Below are positions 16,505 through 24,923 of a stretch of DNA of 64,000 nucleotides, piece by piece. Position numbers and translations under genes: made by a program. The DNA is from UBA7703 sp963667195 (GTDB lineage: Bacteria; Bacillota; Clostridia; Christensenellales; CAG-138), in the NCBI GenBank assembly GCA_963667195.1, contig OY762962.1:2170001-2234000 (forward strand), written 5' to 3'. The notes under the pieces are model-generated. The model made no database searches, was not told the DNA's origin, and saw only the letters and a program-made list of their open reading frames with translations. Numbering within the stretch: the first letter of the stretch is position 1; each line of letters begins with the position of its first letter.

Positions 16505-17323
16505 TTAGCTAAGATTCTGGATGATCATCTGATATTTCTTTGTCGCCAACTCGCTGGGTTCGCCTTTTTTGCAGAAGTCGAGCTTGGCGAGTTTTGCATG
16601 TGGGCGCTCGACGACGATTTGGCCGTCTCTCAGCTTACTTTGCAAGACCGAGAGCGCGTCCAGAAAGCGCGGGTCGCGCTTTGCCGCGTCGTAAAACGAG
16701 AGCACATACACATAGTAGAAGAGATTGTACTGCAGAAACGGAAACGTGACCTGATGAAACAGCGTGCCGATTCCGTAATGGCACGGTCCAAGCGGCGCGC
16801 GCGTGACCCAATGCCCCAGCAGGAACTCCACCGCGCGATCCAACCGCGCATCCGCGTTGCAATACGACGTGTGGCGAAAGGCATCCAGCGCGGCGAGCGT
16901 CGGCCCGGGGTTGGACGCCTCCGTCTCCGGCCCGTGCCCGAAGAAAAACTTGTTGCAGCGCCAGCCGCCGTCCGCATACTGCGTTTCGAGCAGGTGCGTC
17001 AGCGTCGTCTGCATGCGCGGATCGTTCGCGAAACCTGCCGCGCAGAGCGTGTTTGCCGCGTGAATCGTTTGGCAGGGGAATATGCTGCTCTTGGGTACCA
17101 GCGAGAAGCGCCCGTCCGCGCGCTGCGCCTGCCAGATCAGCGAGCATGCGCCGCTCAGCGCCGGATCGCTTTGATCCAACCCCAGCTCCGTGAGGATGTA
17201 AGCCGCCTCCAGCGTGGAAAACGGCCCGCCCTTGATCAGGTTTCGATCGGGCGTAGACCAGAACTCTGCGCCTTGATCCAGGCTGTGCGAAAGAATGATG
17301 GAAAGATCGGATGAGACGTCCAT
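16505..17323 (-). CDS. Terpenoid-cyclase/prenyltransferase-fold (alpha-alpha toroid) protein
   Basis: A 272-aa soluble protein built of squalene-cyclase-like helical repeats: TLEAAYILTELGL, LIWQAQRADGRFSLV, LLETQYADGGWRC, VEFLLGHWV. The QxADGxW/F pattern is the QW-type motif of the toroid fold. It is far shorter than real squalene cyclases and lacks a DxDD acid motif, so it is probably a carbohydrate- or protein-binding relative or a hydrolase. GGAGG precedes the ATG. No isoprenoid genes are nearby. Downstream of the GNAT gene on the same strand. Confidence 0.72.
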   Translation of the reverse strand: MDVSSDLSIILSHSLDQGAEFWSTPDRNLIKGGPFSTLEAAYILTELGLDQSDPALSGACSLIWQAQRADGRFSLVPKSSIFPCQTIHAANTLCAAGFANDPRMQTTLTHLLETQYADGGWRCNKFFFGHGPETEASNPGPTLAALDAFRHTSYCNADARLDRAVEFLLGHWVTRAPLGPCHYGIGTLFHQVTFPFLQYNLFYYVYVLSFYDAAKRDPRFLDALSVLQSKLRDGQIVVERPHAKLAKLDFCKKGEPSELATKKYQMIIQNLS

Positions 17324-17394
17324 AATATCCTCCTGTCATTGGCAGTCGTTGATGACTTGTGCCGGAGTCGAGTACTTCATAAATATGAAACAAG

Positions 17395-17889
17395 CTACAG
17401 CTTTTTTTCGTACAGGTAGAATAAGCCCTTCCGATACGAAATCTCGCCCGCTTTTTGATACCCGCGCGATTCATACAGATGCAGCGCGGTCGGGTTTTGC
17501 GAAAACGCGTCGAGCCGGATCGTTTGAATTCCGCGCGCGCGGACTTCGTTTTCCAGATAATCCATCGCCTGACGCGCAACGCCCTGCCCTTGAAAATCCG
17601 GGTGGACGCAGAGGCGGTGGAGCACCACGATGTCCTGCTCGCAATATCGCCAGGCTGCGGTTTCGTAGTCCGAATCCTCACAAAAATCCAACATAAACGC
17701 AACCGCGATGTGCCCGTCAATTTTTCCGATGGTCATATTCCCGCGCGCGATATCCTCGCTGAGAATTCCCTCATCCGGGTAGATTTCGTCCCACTGATAA
17801 ACGCCGTTCGCATCCATCCGCGTCGTAGCGGCGCGAAAGAGACGCAGGATCTCCGCAAGGTCTTCCGCCTGCGCAGTTGAAAAATTCAT
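17395..17889 (-). CDS. GNAT family N-acetyltransferase
   Basis: A 164-aa acetyl-CoA-dependent acetyltransferase. Motif A is visible as LHRLCVHPDFQGQGVARQAMDYL (the Q/R-x-x-G-x-G/A loop that holds CoA), followed by IRLDAFSQNPTALHLYESRGYQKAGE, the typical motif B. The acceptor is unknown. The ATG at 17889 has GGAGGCGG upstream; a TTG four codons earlier is possible. Minus-strand TATAAT at 17924-17919 suggests a promoter, without a clear -35. Confidence 0.88.
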   Translation of the reverse strand: MNFSTAQAEDLAEILRLFRAATTRMDANGVYQWDEIYPDEGILSEDIARGNMTIGKIDGHIAVAFMLDFCEDSDYETAAWRYCEQDIVVLHRLCVHPDFQGQGVARQAMDYLENEVRARGIQTIRLDAFSQNPTALHLYESRGYQKAGEISYRKGLFYLYEKKL

Positions 17890-17924
17890 CTCCGCCTCCA
17901 ACGATTCTGTGATACAATATTATA

Positions 17925-18126
17925 CCGTGAGGAATGACCCAAGAGTGAGAAAAATCGGTAAACTAATCGCATAAAATTCAGCGATAATGCATGACTATAC
18001 AACTTTTTATCACGCCTTCACCCGAGCGCGACGTTTGGTTGACTTTTCCTCATTTTTGACAAAAAACCGCTTAAAATAAGGAGTTTTGCCACTAAATTTT
18101 ACGCTGATGTGAATTTTTTGTTGACT
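17925..18126. other. AT-rich intergenic region before the opp promoter
   Basis: About 200 non-coding bases between divergent genes. I see no recognisable gene, repeat or known regulatory RNA here. Confidence 0.4.
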
Positions 18127-18155
18127 TTGAGCGTGCATATATGTTTATATATAAT
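18127..18155 (+). promoter_or_regulatory. Promoter of the oligopeptide ABC operon
   Basis: TTGAGC (18127-18132), 17 bases, TATAAT (18150-18155), in an A/T-rich tract that also holds TTGACT at 18121 and a second TATAAT at 18155. Confidence 0.65.
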
Positions 18156-18161
18156 ATAATC

Positions 18162-18494
18162 GTCTAGCAATCGATCAGACGACAATACGAGTTGGAATCG
18201 GGCGTATATACATACGCCCGAACGAATTGTTTCAGGCTCAGGTGCATCGTTGCCGGCGCGTTTGGCGCACGGGCAAAGACGAAAAACGTCCACTGTTGCG
18301 AGTTTCGTCGGTGCACGACAGAGCGGAAACAGCGTTTTATTCCGGCAAGGTGTCAGGGTGGGGCGGAGCGAAAACACAGATTGCCGGCCTTGACAAGCGA
18401 AAATTGGAACGATAATCAGCTCCAATTCATCAGGATCCCATATTACGAACCCGGGGGTACTTTGGATGAAACAGAAACACGGTGGTAACAAAAC
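18162..18494 (+). promoter_or_regulatory. Long structured leader of the opp operon
   Basis: About 330 bases between the inferred start site and oppB contain no convincing gene. A perfect 10-bp hairpin TCGGGCGTAT-atac-ATACGCCCGA (18198-18221) sits early, and ATTGGA/TCCAAT form a weak hairpin near 18400-18425. No T-run terminator and no known riboswitch signature was recognised. Confidence 0.45.
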
Positions 18495-19409
18495 ATGCTG
18501 AAATACGTATTGAAGCGAATCTTCTCTGCATTCCTGGCGGTGATTATTCTAATCACGGCAACCTTTTTCCTCATGCATATGGTTCCCGGCAGCCCGTTCC
18601 TTTCCGAGAGAATGACGGACACGGTCAAAGCCAACCTGGAAAAGAAATACGGCCTTGATAAACCGCTGACTACGCAGTATGCGATCTATTTAAAGAACCT
18701 TGTTGAAGGCGACATGGGCACCTCTCTTCAGAAGAAGGGCCGTACAGTCACCGGTATCATTGAGGAAAAATTCCCATACTCCGCGAAGCTTGGCTTGTTT
18801 GCCATCGTGCTTGCGGTGTGCATCGGCATTCCGCTTGGAGCGATTGCCGCGATTAAGCATGATAAACTGATCGACCGGCTGGTGATGCTGTTCACGACGG
18901 TCTTCATATCCGTGCCTGGATTTGTATTCGGTACGTTGCTCCTGGTCATATTCTGCGCGGTCCTAAAGATTGCGCCTGCGACCTGGAGCAATACACCCGC
19001 AAACTATGTGCTGCCCGTGATTTCGCTTTCGTTCTACCCGATTTGCTATATTACGAAACTTACGCGTTCCTCCATGCTGGAAACGCTCGGACAGGACTAC
19101 ATCAAAACCGCTCATGCGAAGGGCCTTTCCGCGTTTGTGGTCAACTTCAAGCATGCGCTCAAGAACTCTATCATTCCGGTTATCTCTTATGTTGGACCTC
19201 TCACCGCGTTCCTCATCACCGGCACATTTGCGGTTGAGAAGCTCTTCAGCGTGCCCGGACTCGGACGGTTCTTTGTGGACAGTGTGTCCAACCGCGACTA
19301 TCCCGTGATTATGGGAACAACGATCTTTCTAGGATGCGTGATGGTACTGATGAATCTGATTGTAGATTTCATCTATGGCATGGTCGATCCCAGAATCAAG
19401 CTGCGATAA
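18495..19409 (+). CDS. oppB: Oligopeptide ABC transporter permease (OppB type)
   Basis: A 304-aa inner-membrane permease with the DppB/OppB N-terminal signature MLKYVLKRIFSAFLAVIILI...VPGSPF and about six transmembrane helices. The EAA cytoplasmic loop for ATPase docking reads GQDYIKTAHAKGLSAFVVNFKHALKNSIIPV, and the ending IYGMVDPRIKLR is standard. First gene of a complete five-gene cluster. The ribosome binding site is weak (GGTGG, 9 bases upstream), and the gene sits behind a long leader. Confidence 0.9.
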   Translation: MLKYVLKRIFSAFLAVIILITATFFLMHMVPGSPFLSERMTDTVKANLEKKYGLDKPLTTQYAIYLKNLVEGDMGTSLQKKGRTVTGIIEEKFPYSAKLGLFAIVLAVCIGIPLGAIAAIKHDKLIDRLVMLFTTVFISVPGFVFGTLLLVIFCAVLKIAPATWSNTPANYVLPVISLSFYPICYITKLTRSSMLETLGQDYIKTAHAKGLSAFVVNFKHALKNSIIPVISYVGPLTAFLITGTFAVEKLFSVPGLGRFFVDSVSNRDYPVIMGTTIFLGCVMVLMNLIVDFIYGMVDPRIKLR

Positions 19410-19420
19410 GCGAGGGGACC

Positions 19421-20452
19421 ATGAAGAAGATAGAAGAAAAGAAAACCAAAGTCAGCCTGCGTCTCAATCCGTTGAGCATGCATGTCAACCCTGACCTCTT
19501 TGTTCCGGCTTCGGACGAAGAGAAACAGGATCTTGTCGTCATCCGTCAGGGAACGTCTCTCTGGAAAGACGCGATGCGCCGCTTCCGCAAGAACAAGTTT
19601 GCGATGGTTGCTCTTGTGCTGATCATCATACTGTTCCTGTTTGCGTTTGTCGGTCCATTGCTCTCCCATTATGATTATGATCAGTTCAATCAGGGACAGG
19701 AAGACCTGAACCCGAACTGGGCGCACCCCTTCGGAACGGATCGATTCGGACGCGACCTATTGGTTCGCACCATGTACGGCGCGCGAATTTCGCTCTCGAT
19801 CGGCGTAATAGCAGCGATGCTAACGTTGGTGATCGGTTCGCTCTATGGTTCGATCAGCGGCTTTGCAGGCGGTAAGACGGATAACATCATGATGCGTATC
19901 ATCGATGTCATCTACTCCTTGCCAGACCTGTTGGTGGTCATTCTACTCTCGGCAACATTGAAGGGCCCGCTGGAGGAAATGCTGGCAAAGAGCAAAGTAT
20001 TCTCCGGCATCAGCGAGCTGGGACCTGCGTTCTTCTCGATGCTGATCGTGTTCGCGCTCATGTATTGGGGCACGATGGCGCGTATTGTGCGCGGCGAAGT
20101 GCTTCGCATCAAGGAGCAGGAGTATGTGCTGGCGGCTCGCGCGATGGGCGCGACCGGCGGGCGTATTATTCGCCGCCATATTCTGCCGAACTGTATCGGT
20201 CCGATCATCGTCACAACCACGTTGCAGATTCCCTCGGCGATCTTTACCGAGTCGTTCTTAAGCTTCATCGGCCTTGGCATTTCCGCACCGCTTGCGTCCT
20301 TAGGTTCGATGGTGACGGATGCGCTGCAAGGTGTTTACTCCTTCCCGTCCCGCGTGGTGTTTCCTTCCGTAATTATCGCCCTGATCATTCTTGCGTTTAA
20401 CACCGTGGGCGATGCGCTTCGGGATGTACTTGATCCGAGAATGAAGAAGTAG
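19421..20452 (+). CDS. oppC: Oligopeptide ABC transporter permease (OppC type)
   Basis: A 343-aa partner permease. A ~70-residue cytoplasmic N-terminus precedes the OppC_N helix (RRFRKNKFAMVALVLIIILFLFAF), then HPFGTDRFGRDLLVRTMYGARISL, the conserved entry to the permease domain, and the EAA loop RIKEQEYVLAARAMGATGGRIIRRHILPN. It ends DALRDVLDPRMKK. The ATG at 19421 follows GAGGGG; the gene starts 11 bases after oppB. Confidence 0.9.
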   Translation: MKKIEEKKTKVSLRLNPLSMHVNPDLFVPASDEEKQDLVVIRQGTSLWKDAMRRFRKNKFAMVALVLIIILFLFAFVGPLLSHYDYDQFNQGQEDLNPNWAHPFGTDRFGRDLLVRTMYGARISLSIGVIAAMLTLVIGSLYGSISGFAGGKTDNIMMRIIDVIYSLPDLLVVILLSATLKGPLEEMLAKSKVFSGISELGPAFFSMLIVFALMYWGTMARIVRGEVLRIKEQEYVLAARAMGATGGRIIRRHILPNCIGPIIVTTTLQIPSAIFTESFLSFIGLGISAPLASLGSMVTDALQGVYSFPSRVVFPSVIIALIILAFNTVGDALRDVLDPRMKK

Positions 20453-20462
20453 AGGTGCGGCT

Positions 20463-21449
20463 TTGGAAAACAAGCATTTGATCGATATAGAGGATTTACG
20501 CGTTTCGTTCTTTACACCGGGCGGAGAAGTTCAGGCTGTCCGCGGTGTATCCTGGTTCTTGAACGAAGGCGAAGCACTGGGCATCGTTGGTGAATCCGGC
20601 AGCGGCAAGTCCGTTTCCGCATATGCCATCATGCGCCTGCTACAGTCTCCCGGCCGCGTGATCGGCGGCACCATCCGTTTCAACGGCATCGATATGCTGA
20701 GCCTGTCGGAATCCGATATGCGCCATATTCGCGGCAACGATATCGCGATGATCTTTCAGGACCCGATGACCTCGCTCAACCCGGTCTATACGGTTGGCGA
20801 TCAGCTCCGCGAGCCGCTGAAGCTGCACCTGAACATGAAGGGCAAGGAAGCGACCAAGCGCGCGGAGGAACTCCTGTCAATGGTTGGCATTCCGGACCCG
20901 AAGCGTCGCCTGAAACAGTACCCGTTTGAGTTTTCCGGCGGCATGCGTCAGCGCGCGATGATCTCGATGGCGCTGGCCTGCGAACCCAAGCTCTTGATTG
21001 CCGACGAGCCCACAACCGCGCTCGACGTCACGATTCAGGCACAGATTCTGGAGATCATGAAGGATCTCAAGAAGCGCTGCTGCATGAGCATCGTGCTGAT
21101 CACGCATGATCTTGGCATCGTTTCGGATATCTGCGATAAAATCATCATCATGTACAGCGGCGAGATCATGGAATACGGCCCGATCGAGACCCTGTTTGCC
21201 AATCCCAAACACCCGTATACCATCGGCTTGATCCGCTCTCTCCCGAAGATCGATCAAAAGGAAGGCGAACCTCTCACGCCGATCGAGGGTTCTCCTGTCG
21301 ATTTGATGCATCCGCCGGCCGGCTGCCCGTTTGCGCCGCGCTGCGAGCATTGCATGAAGGTCTGTTTGACCGAGAAACCGCCGTATTTTGAGTTGGAGCC
21401 GGGACATTATTCGGCCTGCTGGCTACAATACGACCGGAAGGAACGCTGA
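20463..21449 (+). CDS. oppD: Oligopeptide ABC transporter ATPase (OppD type)
   Basis: A 328-aa ATPase of the dipeptide/oligopeptide importer. Walker A is GESGSGKS, followed by Q-loop MIFQDPMTSLNP, signature FSGGMRQR, Walker B LLIADEPTTALDV and H-loop LITHDLG. The C-terminal oligo_HPY region carries four cysteines (CPFAPRCEHCMKVC), known in DppD-type ATPases as a probable [4Fe-4S] site. The start is a TTG with AGAGGTG upstream, 10 bases after oppC; no ATG fits. Confidence 0.9.
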   Translation: MENKHLIDIEDLRVSFFTPGGEVQAVRGVSWFLNEGEALGIVGESGSGKSVSAYAIMRLLQSPGRVIGGTIRFNGIDMLSLSESDMRHIRGNDIAMIFQDPMTSLNPVYTVGDQLREPLKLHLNMKGKEATKRAEELLSMVGIPDPKRRLKQYPFEFSGGMRQRAMISMALACEPKLLIADEPTTALDVTIQAQILEIMKDLKKRCCMSIVLITHDLGIVSDICDKIIIMYSGEIMEYGPIETLFANPKHPYTIGLIRSLPKIDQKEGEPLTPIEGSPVDLMHPPAGCPFAPRCEHCMKVCLTEKPPYFELEPGHYSACWLQYDRKER

Positions 21450-21452
21450 GCC

Positions 21453-22418
21453 ATGGAAAAATTGCTGGAAGTCAAAAATCTCAAGAAATACTTTCTGATT
21501 AAAGGCGAAAAAGCAGGCCATAATCAGTTGCGCGCCGTTGACGATATTTCGATTGATATTTTCAAGGGCGAAACGCTAGGCTTGGTCGGCGAATCCGGCA
21601 GCGGAAAAACGACCGCTGGACGCACACTGCTTCGGCTTTATGAGCCGACGGGCGGACAGATCCTTTACAACGGCAAGGACATCACGAAAGTGAAGATGCA
21701 GCCGTACCGCCGCAAGATGCAGTACATTTTCCAGGATCCGTACGCCTCTTTGAACCCGCGTATGACGGTTGGAGACATCGTTGCGGAACCGATCGATATC
21801 CACCACCTCGCGCACAGCAGCGCCGAGCGCAAGGAACTCATCGATCACTTGATGGATCAGGTCGGACTCAACAGCGAGCAGGCAACGCGTTATCCGCATG
21901 AATTCTCCGGCGGACAACGGCAGCGCATCGGCATTGCGCGGGCGCTTGCGGTAGAGCCGGAATTCATCGTTTGCGACGAGCCGGTCTCCGCCCTGGATGT
22001 TTCGATTCAGGCGCAGATCATCAATATGCTTGAAAAGCTCCAGCGGGATATGGGGCTGACGTATCTGTTTATCGCGCATGATCTTGCGGTCGTCAAGCAC
22101 ATTTCCCAGCGAATCGCGGTCATGTACCTTGGAAAAATCGTAGAAGTAACGGACACGCGCGAACTGCATGCGCATCCGCTTCACCCATATACGCGCGCGT
22201 TGCTGTCTGCGATTCCGGCATTTGATCCGAAGATCAACCGTGAACGCAAGCGTATCATTCTGCAAGGCGAAATCCCGAACCCGTTAAATCCGCCGAAAGG
22301 CTGTGTATTTTCCACACGCTGTCCTTACGCAAAGGACATTTGTCGGGAGCAGGGCCCGGTTCTCAAAGAAGTGGGCTCCGGACACCACGTTGCCTGCCAC
22401 TTTGCAGGCGAAATCTAA
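21453..22418 (+). CDS. oppF: Oligopeptide ABC transporter ATPase (OppF type)
   Basis: A 321-aa second ATPase forming a heterodimer with OppD. Walker A GESGSGKTT, Q-loop YIFQDPYASLNPRMTV, signature FSGGQRQRIGIARAL, Walker B FIVCDEPVSALDV, H-loop FIAHDLAVV. Four C-terminal cysteines (CVFSTRCPYAKDICRE onward) form an oligo_HPY Cys cluster. It begins three bases after oppD. AAGGAACG provides the ribosome binding site. Confidence 0.9.
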   Translation: MEKLLEVKNLKKYFLIKGEKAGHNQLRAVDDISIDIFKGETLGLVGESGSGKTTAGRTLLRLYEPTGGQILYNGKDITKVKMQPYRRKMQYIFQDPYASLNPRMTVGDIVAEPIDIHHLAHSSAERKELIDHLMDQVGLNSEQATRYPHEFSGGQRQRIGIARALAVEPEFIVCDEPVSALDVSIQAQIINMLEKLQRDMGLTYLFIAHDLAVVKHISQRIAVMYLGKIVEVTDTRELHAHPLHPYTRALLSAIPAFDPKINRERKRIILQGEIPNPLNPPKGCVFSTRCPYAKDICREQGPVLKEVGSGHHVACHFAGEI

Positions 22419-22467
22419 AACAGTCCCCAGCAGGCCAGTGCCTGTAATAAATAAGGAGGAAGTTGGA

Positions 22468-24189
22468 ATGAAAAAAACTCTAGCCTTGGTACTTACCCTG
22501 GTCATGATCGTTTCCCTCGCATTCAGCATGGTCGGATGCAAAGTAGCGGACACCGCTGCAACCGCAACCACCGCGCCTGAGGCAGCAACGGAAGCGCCGG
22601 CCGCAACCGCAGCACCGATTACGGTTCCCGAAACCAGCGCGACCGTTTGCGTTGGACCGGAACCCGCAACCCTCGACCCGAACATGAACGAGTCGGTTGA
22701 TGGTATGATCTACATCACGCATCTGTATGAAGGTCTCTATCGCCCCAACACCGACGGTTCGTTCTCGCTCGGCCAGGCCAAAGATGTTACGATCACCGAT
22801 AACGCTGATGGCACCGCGCACGTGGTTGCCACGCTCCGTGACGACATCTTCTGGAGTGACGGCAAGCCCGTTACCGCCAACGATTTCGTGTACTCCTGGA
22901 AGCGTCTGTGCGATCCGGCCACCGGTTCTTCGTACGGCTACATCGGTCAGGACTTCTTCGCCAACGGTGGCGACGTCCGTGACGGCGTTGTGACCCCGGA
23001 TCAGCTCAGCGTCAAAGCAGTCGATGACAAGACGCTCGAGTTTGACATCACCGCGAATGTTCCTTACACGAAGGACCTGCTGGCGTTCCCGAGCCTGATG
23101 CCGCTGCGTCAGGATATCGTGGAAGCGAATCCCGAGGGCTGGTCTGTTGAAGCCGCCTCTCAGGTTTCCAACGGCCGTTATGTTCTCACTGAGTTTGCTC
23201 ATGAGAGCCAGATCGTTCTGACGATGAGCACCACCTATTGGGATGCAGCTTCCACGAAGCTCGGCACCCTGAAGTGCATGCTGTCCGATGACGACAACGC
23301 CATTCTCGCCGCGTTCAAGGCCGGAGACCTGGATCTTGCTGATTCGTTCCCGACCGACGAACTCGCAGCTCTGCGTTCGACGCCGGAATACAAGCAGTAT
23401 GGCCAGATTGGTCTGTACTACCTTGAGATCCAGCAGATCGATGGCGGTGCGGAAGTCCTGAAGGACCTCAACGTTCGTGAAGCGCTCTCTCTGGCAATCG
23501 ACCGCGATTACGTCAACCAGACCGTTTGGGCTGGCTCCCGCATTCCGGCTTACGCGCTGATTCCGTACGGCATCCCTGATGCCACCGCGGGCAGCGACTT
23601 CCGTAAGACCGCTGGCGATGTCGTCGGTGGAAACCTGACGACCGATTACACGGCGAATGTTGCAAAGGCGAAGGAACTGCTTGCTGCCGCTGGCTATGCG
23701 GATGGTAAGGGCTTCCCGAAGCTTGAGATCAGCATCAACGAGAACACCGGCCACCAGGCAGTTGCGGAAGCAATCATGCAGATGTGGCAGGAGAACCTGG
23801 GCATCACCGTTGAGCTCGCCACCATGGATTGGGCAACCTTCCAAGGCTACCGCAAGACCTCTGATTGCGAAATCGCACGTCAGGGTTGGGTCGGCGACTA
23901 CACGGATCCCGCAACGTTCTTTGACCTCTTCACGTCTACCGCAGGCACGAACGATGGTCACTACAACAACCCGGAATACGATAAGCTCGTCATCGGCGCG
24001 CGCACGGAGCAGGATACTGCGAAGCGTATGGAGATGTATCATCAGGCAGAAGCGATCATCATGAACGATATGCCGATCATCCCGATCGTGTTCTATGCTG
24101 ACGACGTGTTGGCGCAGACCACCTTCACCGGCTTTGGTGTAACCGGTACGGGCCTCAAGATGTTCTGGGACGCGGTCAACGCGAAATAA
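22468..24189 (+). CDS. oppA: Oligopeptide-binding lipoprotein (OppA type)
   Basis: A 573-aa extracellular solute-binding protein of family 5. The lipobox MVGC sets lipidated C24, then an Ala/Thr/Pro linker (about 28-58) leads into the SBP_bac_5 fold beginning VCVGPEPATLDPNMNES. VREALSLAIDRDYVNQ and the CEIARQGWVGDYTDPATFFDLF stretch are typical for OppA. AGGAGG lies 8 bases before the ATG. Last gene of the operon, 49 bases after oppF. Its longer spacing and strong ribosome binding site fit a binding protein made in excess. Confidence 0.92.
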   Translation: MKKTLALVLTLVMIVSLAFSMVGCKVADTAATATTAPEAATEAPAATAAPITVPETSATVCVGPEPATLDPNMNESVDGMIYITHLYEGLYRPNTDGSFSLGQAKDVTITDNADGTAHVVATLRDDIFWSDGKPVTANDFVYSWKRLCDPATGSSYGYIGQDFFANGGDVRDGVVTPDQLSVKAVDDKTLEFDITANVPYTKDLLAFPSLMPLRQDIVEANPEGWSVEAASQVSNGRYVLTEFAHESQIVLTMSTTYWDAASTKLGTLKCMLSDDDNAILAAFKAGDLDLADSFPTDELAALRSTPEYKQYGQIGLYYLEIQQIDGGAEVLKDLNVREALSLAIDRDYVNQTVWAGSRIPAYALIPYGIPDATAGSDFRKTAGDVVGGNLTTDYTANVAKAKELLAAAGYADGKGFPKLEISINENTGHQAVAEAIMQMWQENLGITVELATMDWATFQGYRKTSDCEIARQGWVGDYTDPATFFDLFTSTAGTNDGHYNNPEYDKLVIGARTEQDTAKRMEMYHQAEAIIMNDMPIIPIVFYADDVLAQTTFTGFGVTGTGLKMFWDAVNAK

Positions 24190-24222
24190 GAACAACTACT
24201 AAGCCCTAACGAAACCAACGCA

Positions 24223-24256
24223 AACAGCCCCGCAGTTGAACTGCGGGGCTGTTTTT
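24223..24256 (+). terminator. Terminator of the opp operon
   Basis: Perfect stem AACAGCCCCGCAG / CTGCGGGGCTGTT, followed by TTTTT. Confidence 0.9.
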
Positions 24257-24352
24257 ATGACGAAGCAAGAGAACGCTGGAATTGGAGGGCACGAATGTGG
24301 TACTATCGTTGCAGATATTGATTGGAATGATAGAGAAGAGGATTTTGAAACG

Positions 24353-24823
24353 ATGAAATTCGCGGGAACACTGTTAGCCGTGCGCGATATCAACCGCGCA
24401 AGGAAGCTCTATGAAGGCCTGCTGGGCTGTAAGGTGTCGATGGACCTGGGCGTCTATGTCGCCTACACGAACGGAATCTCGCTGCAGGCGGAGGAAACGT
24501 GGCTTTCGTTTATTGAACGGGAAACGGACGATATCGTATACGGCGCAAACGACGCGGAGCTCTATTTTGACGAGCACGAGATTGAGTCGTTCTTTATCCG
24601 TTTGCGCGTGTTTGACGTGGAGTTGATTCATGGGCTGAAGGAGCACAGCTGGGGTCAACGCGTCGTTCGCTTCTACGATATGGACGGGCACATCATCGAG
24701 GTTGGAGAGCACATGAGCGATGTCGCACGCAGATTCCTTTGCGAGGGCATGACGCACGAACAGGCCGCAAAACGGATGGAGATTCCGTTGGAGATGCTGG
24801 ATGCATTCCTGAGAGACGAGTAA
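24353..24823 (+). CDS. VOC/glyoxalase-like domain protein
   Basis: A 156-aa single vicinal-oxygen-chelate protein. It opens MKFAGTLLAVRDINRARKLYEGLLG, the classic VOC start, and has the metal-site region WGQRVVRFYDMDGHIIEVGE near 100-120. The C-terminal ~40 residues (RRFLCEGMTHEQAAKRMEIPLEMLDAFL) form a small helical extension that looks like a helix-turn-helix-type tail. The function (dioxygenase, lyase or resistance protein) is not predictable. The ATG at 24353 is favoured by conservation; the ribosome binding site (AGAGGA) is mediocre. Confidence 0.8.
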   Translation: MKFAGTLLAVRDINRARKLYEGLLGCKVSMDLGVYVAYTNGISLQAEETWLSFIERETDDIVYGANDAELYFDEHEIESFFIRLRVFDVELIHGLKEHSWGQRVVRFYDMDGHIIEVGEHMSDVARRFLCEGMTHEQAAKRMEIPLEMLDAFLRDE

Positions 24824-24883
24824 TGCTGGATTGTATTTGATTGAAACTACTTTATAATGCAAGACCGATCGTAAATCAAGCAA

Positions 24884-24914
24884 CAAAAAAAGGCGCCGTC
24901 AGGCGCCCTTTTTG
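24884..24914. terminator. Bidirectional terminator
   Basis: GGCGCC-gtca-GGCGCC with A and T runs on both sides, between convergent genes. Confidence 0.85.
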
Positions 24915-24923
24915 TATGATCGA

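Noticed and set aside
18355..18366. AGGGTGGGGCGG in the opp leader, similar to the T-box motif
   Set aside because: The conserved T-box bulge (AGGGTGGNACCGCG) is not matched, and no specifier stem or terminator accompanies it.
22480..24195. 571-codon minus-strand frame opposite oppA
   Set aside because: It is a shadow of a clear binding-protein gene with lipobox and family motifs, and has no ribosome binding site or promoter of its own.
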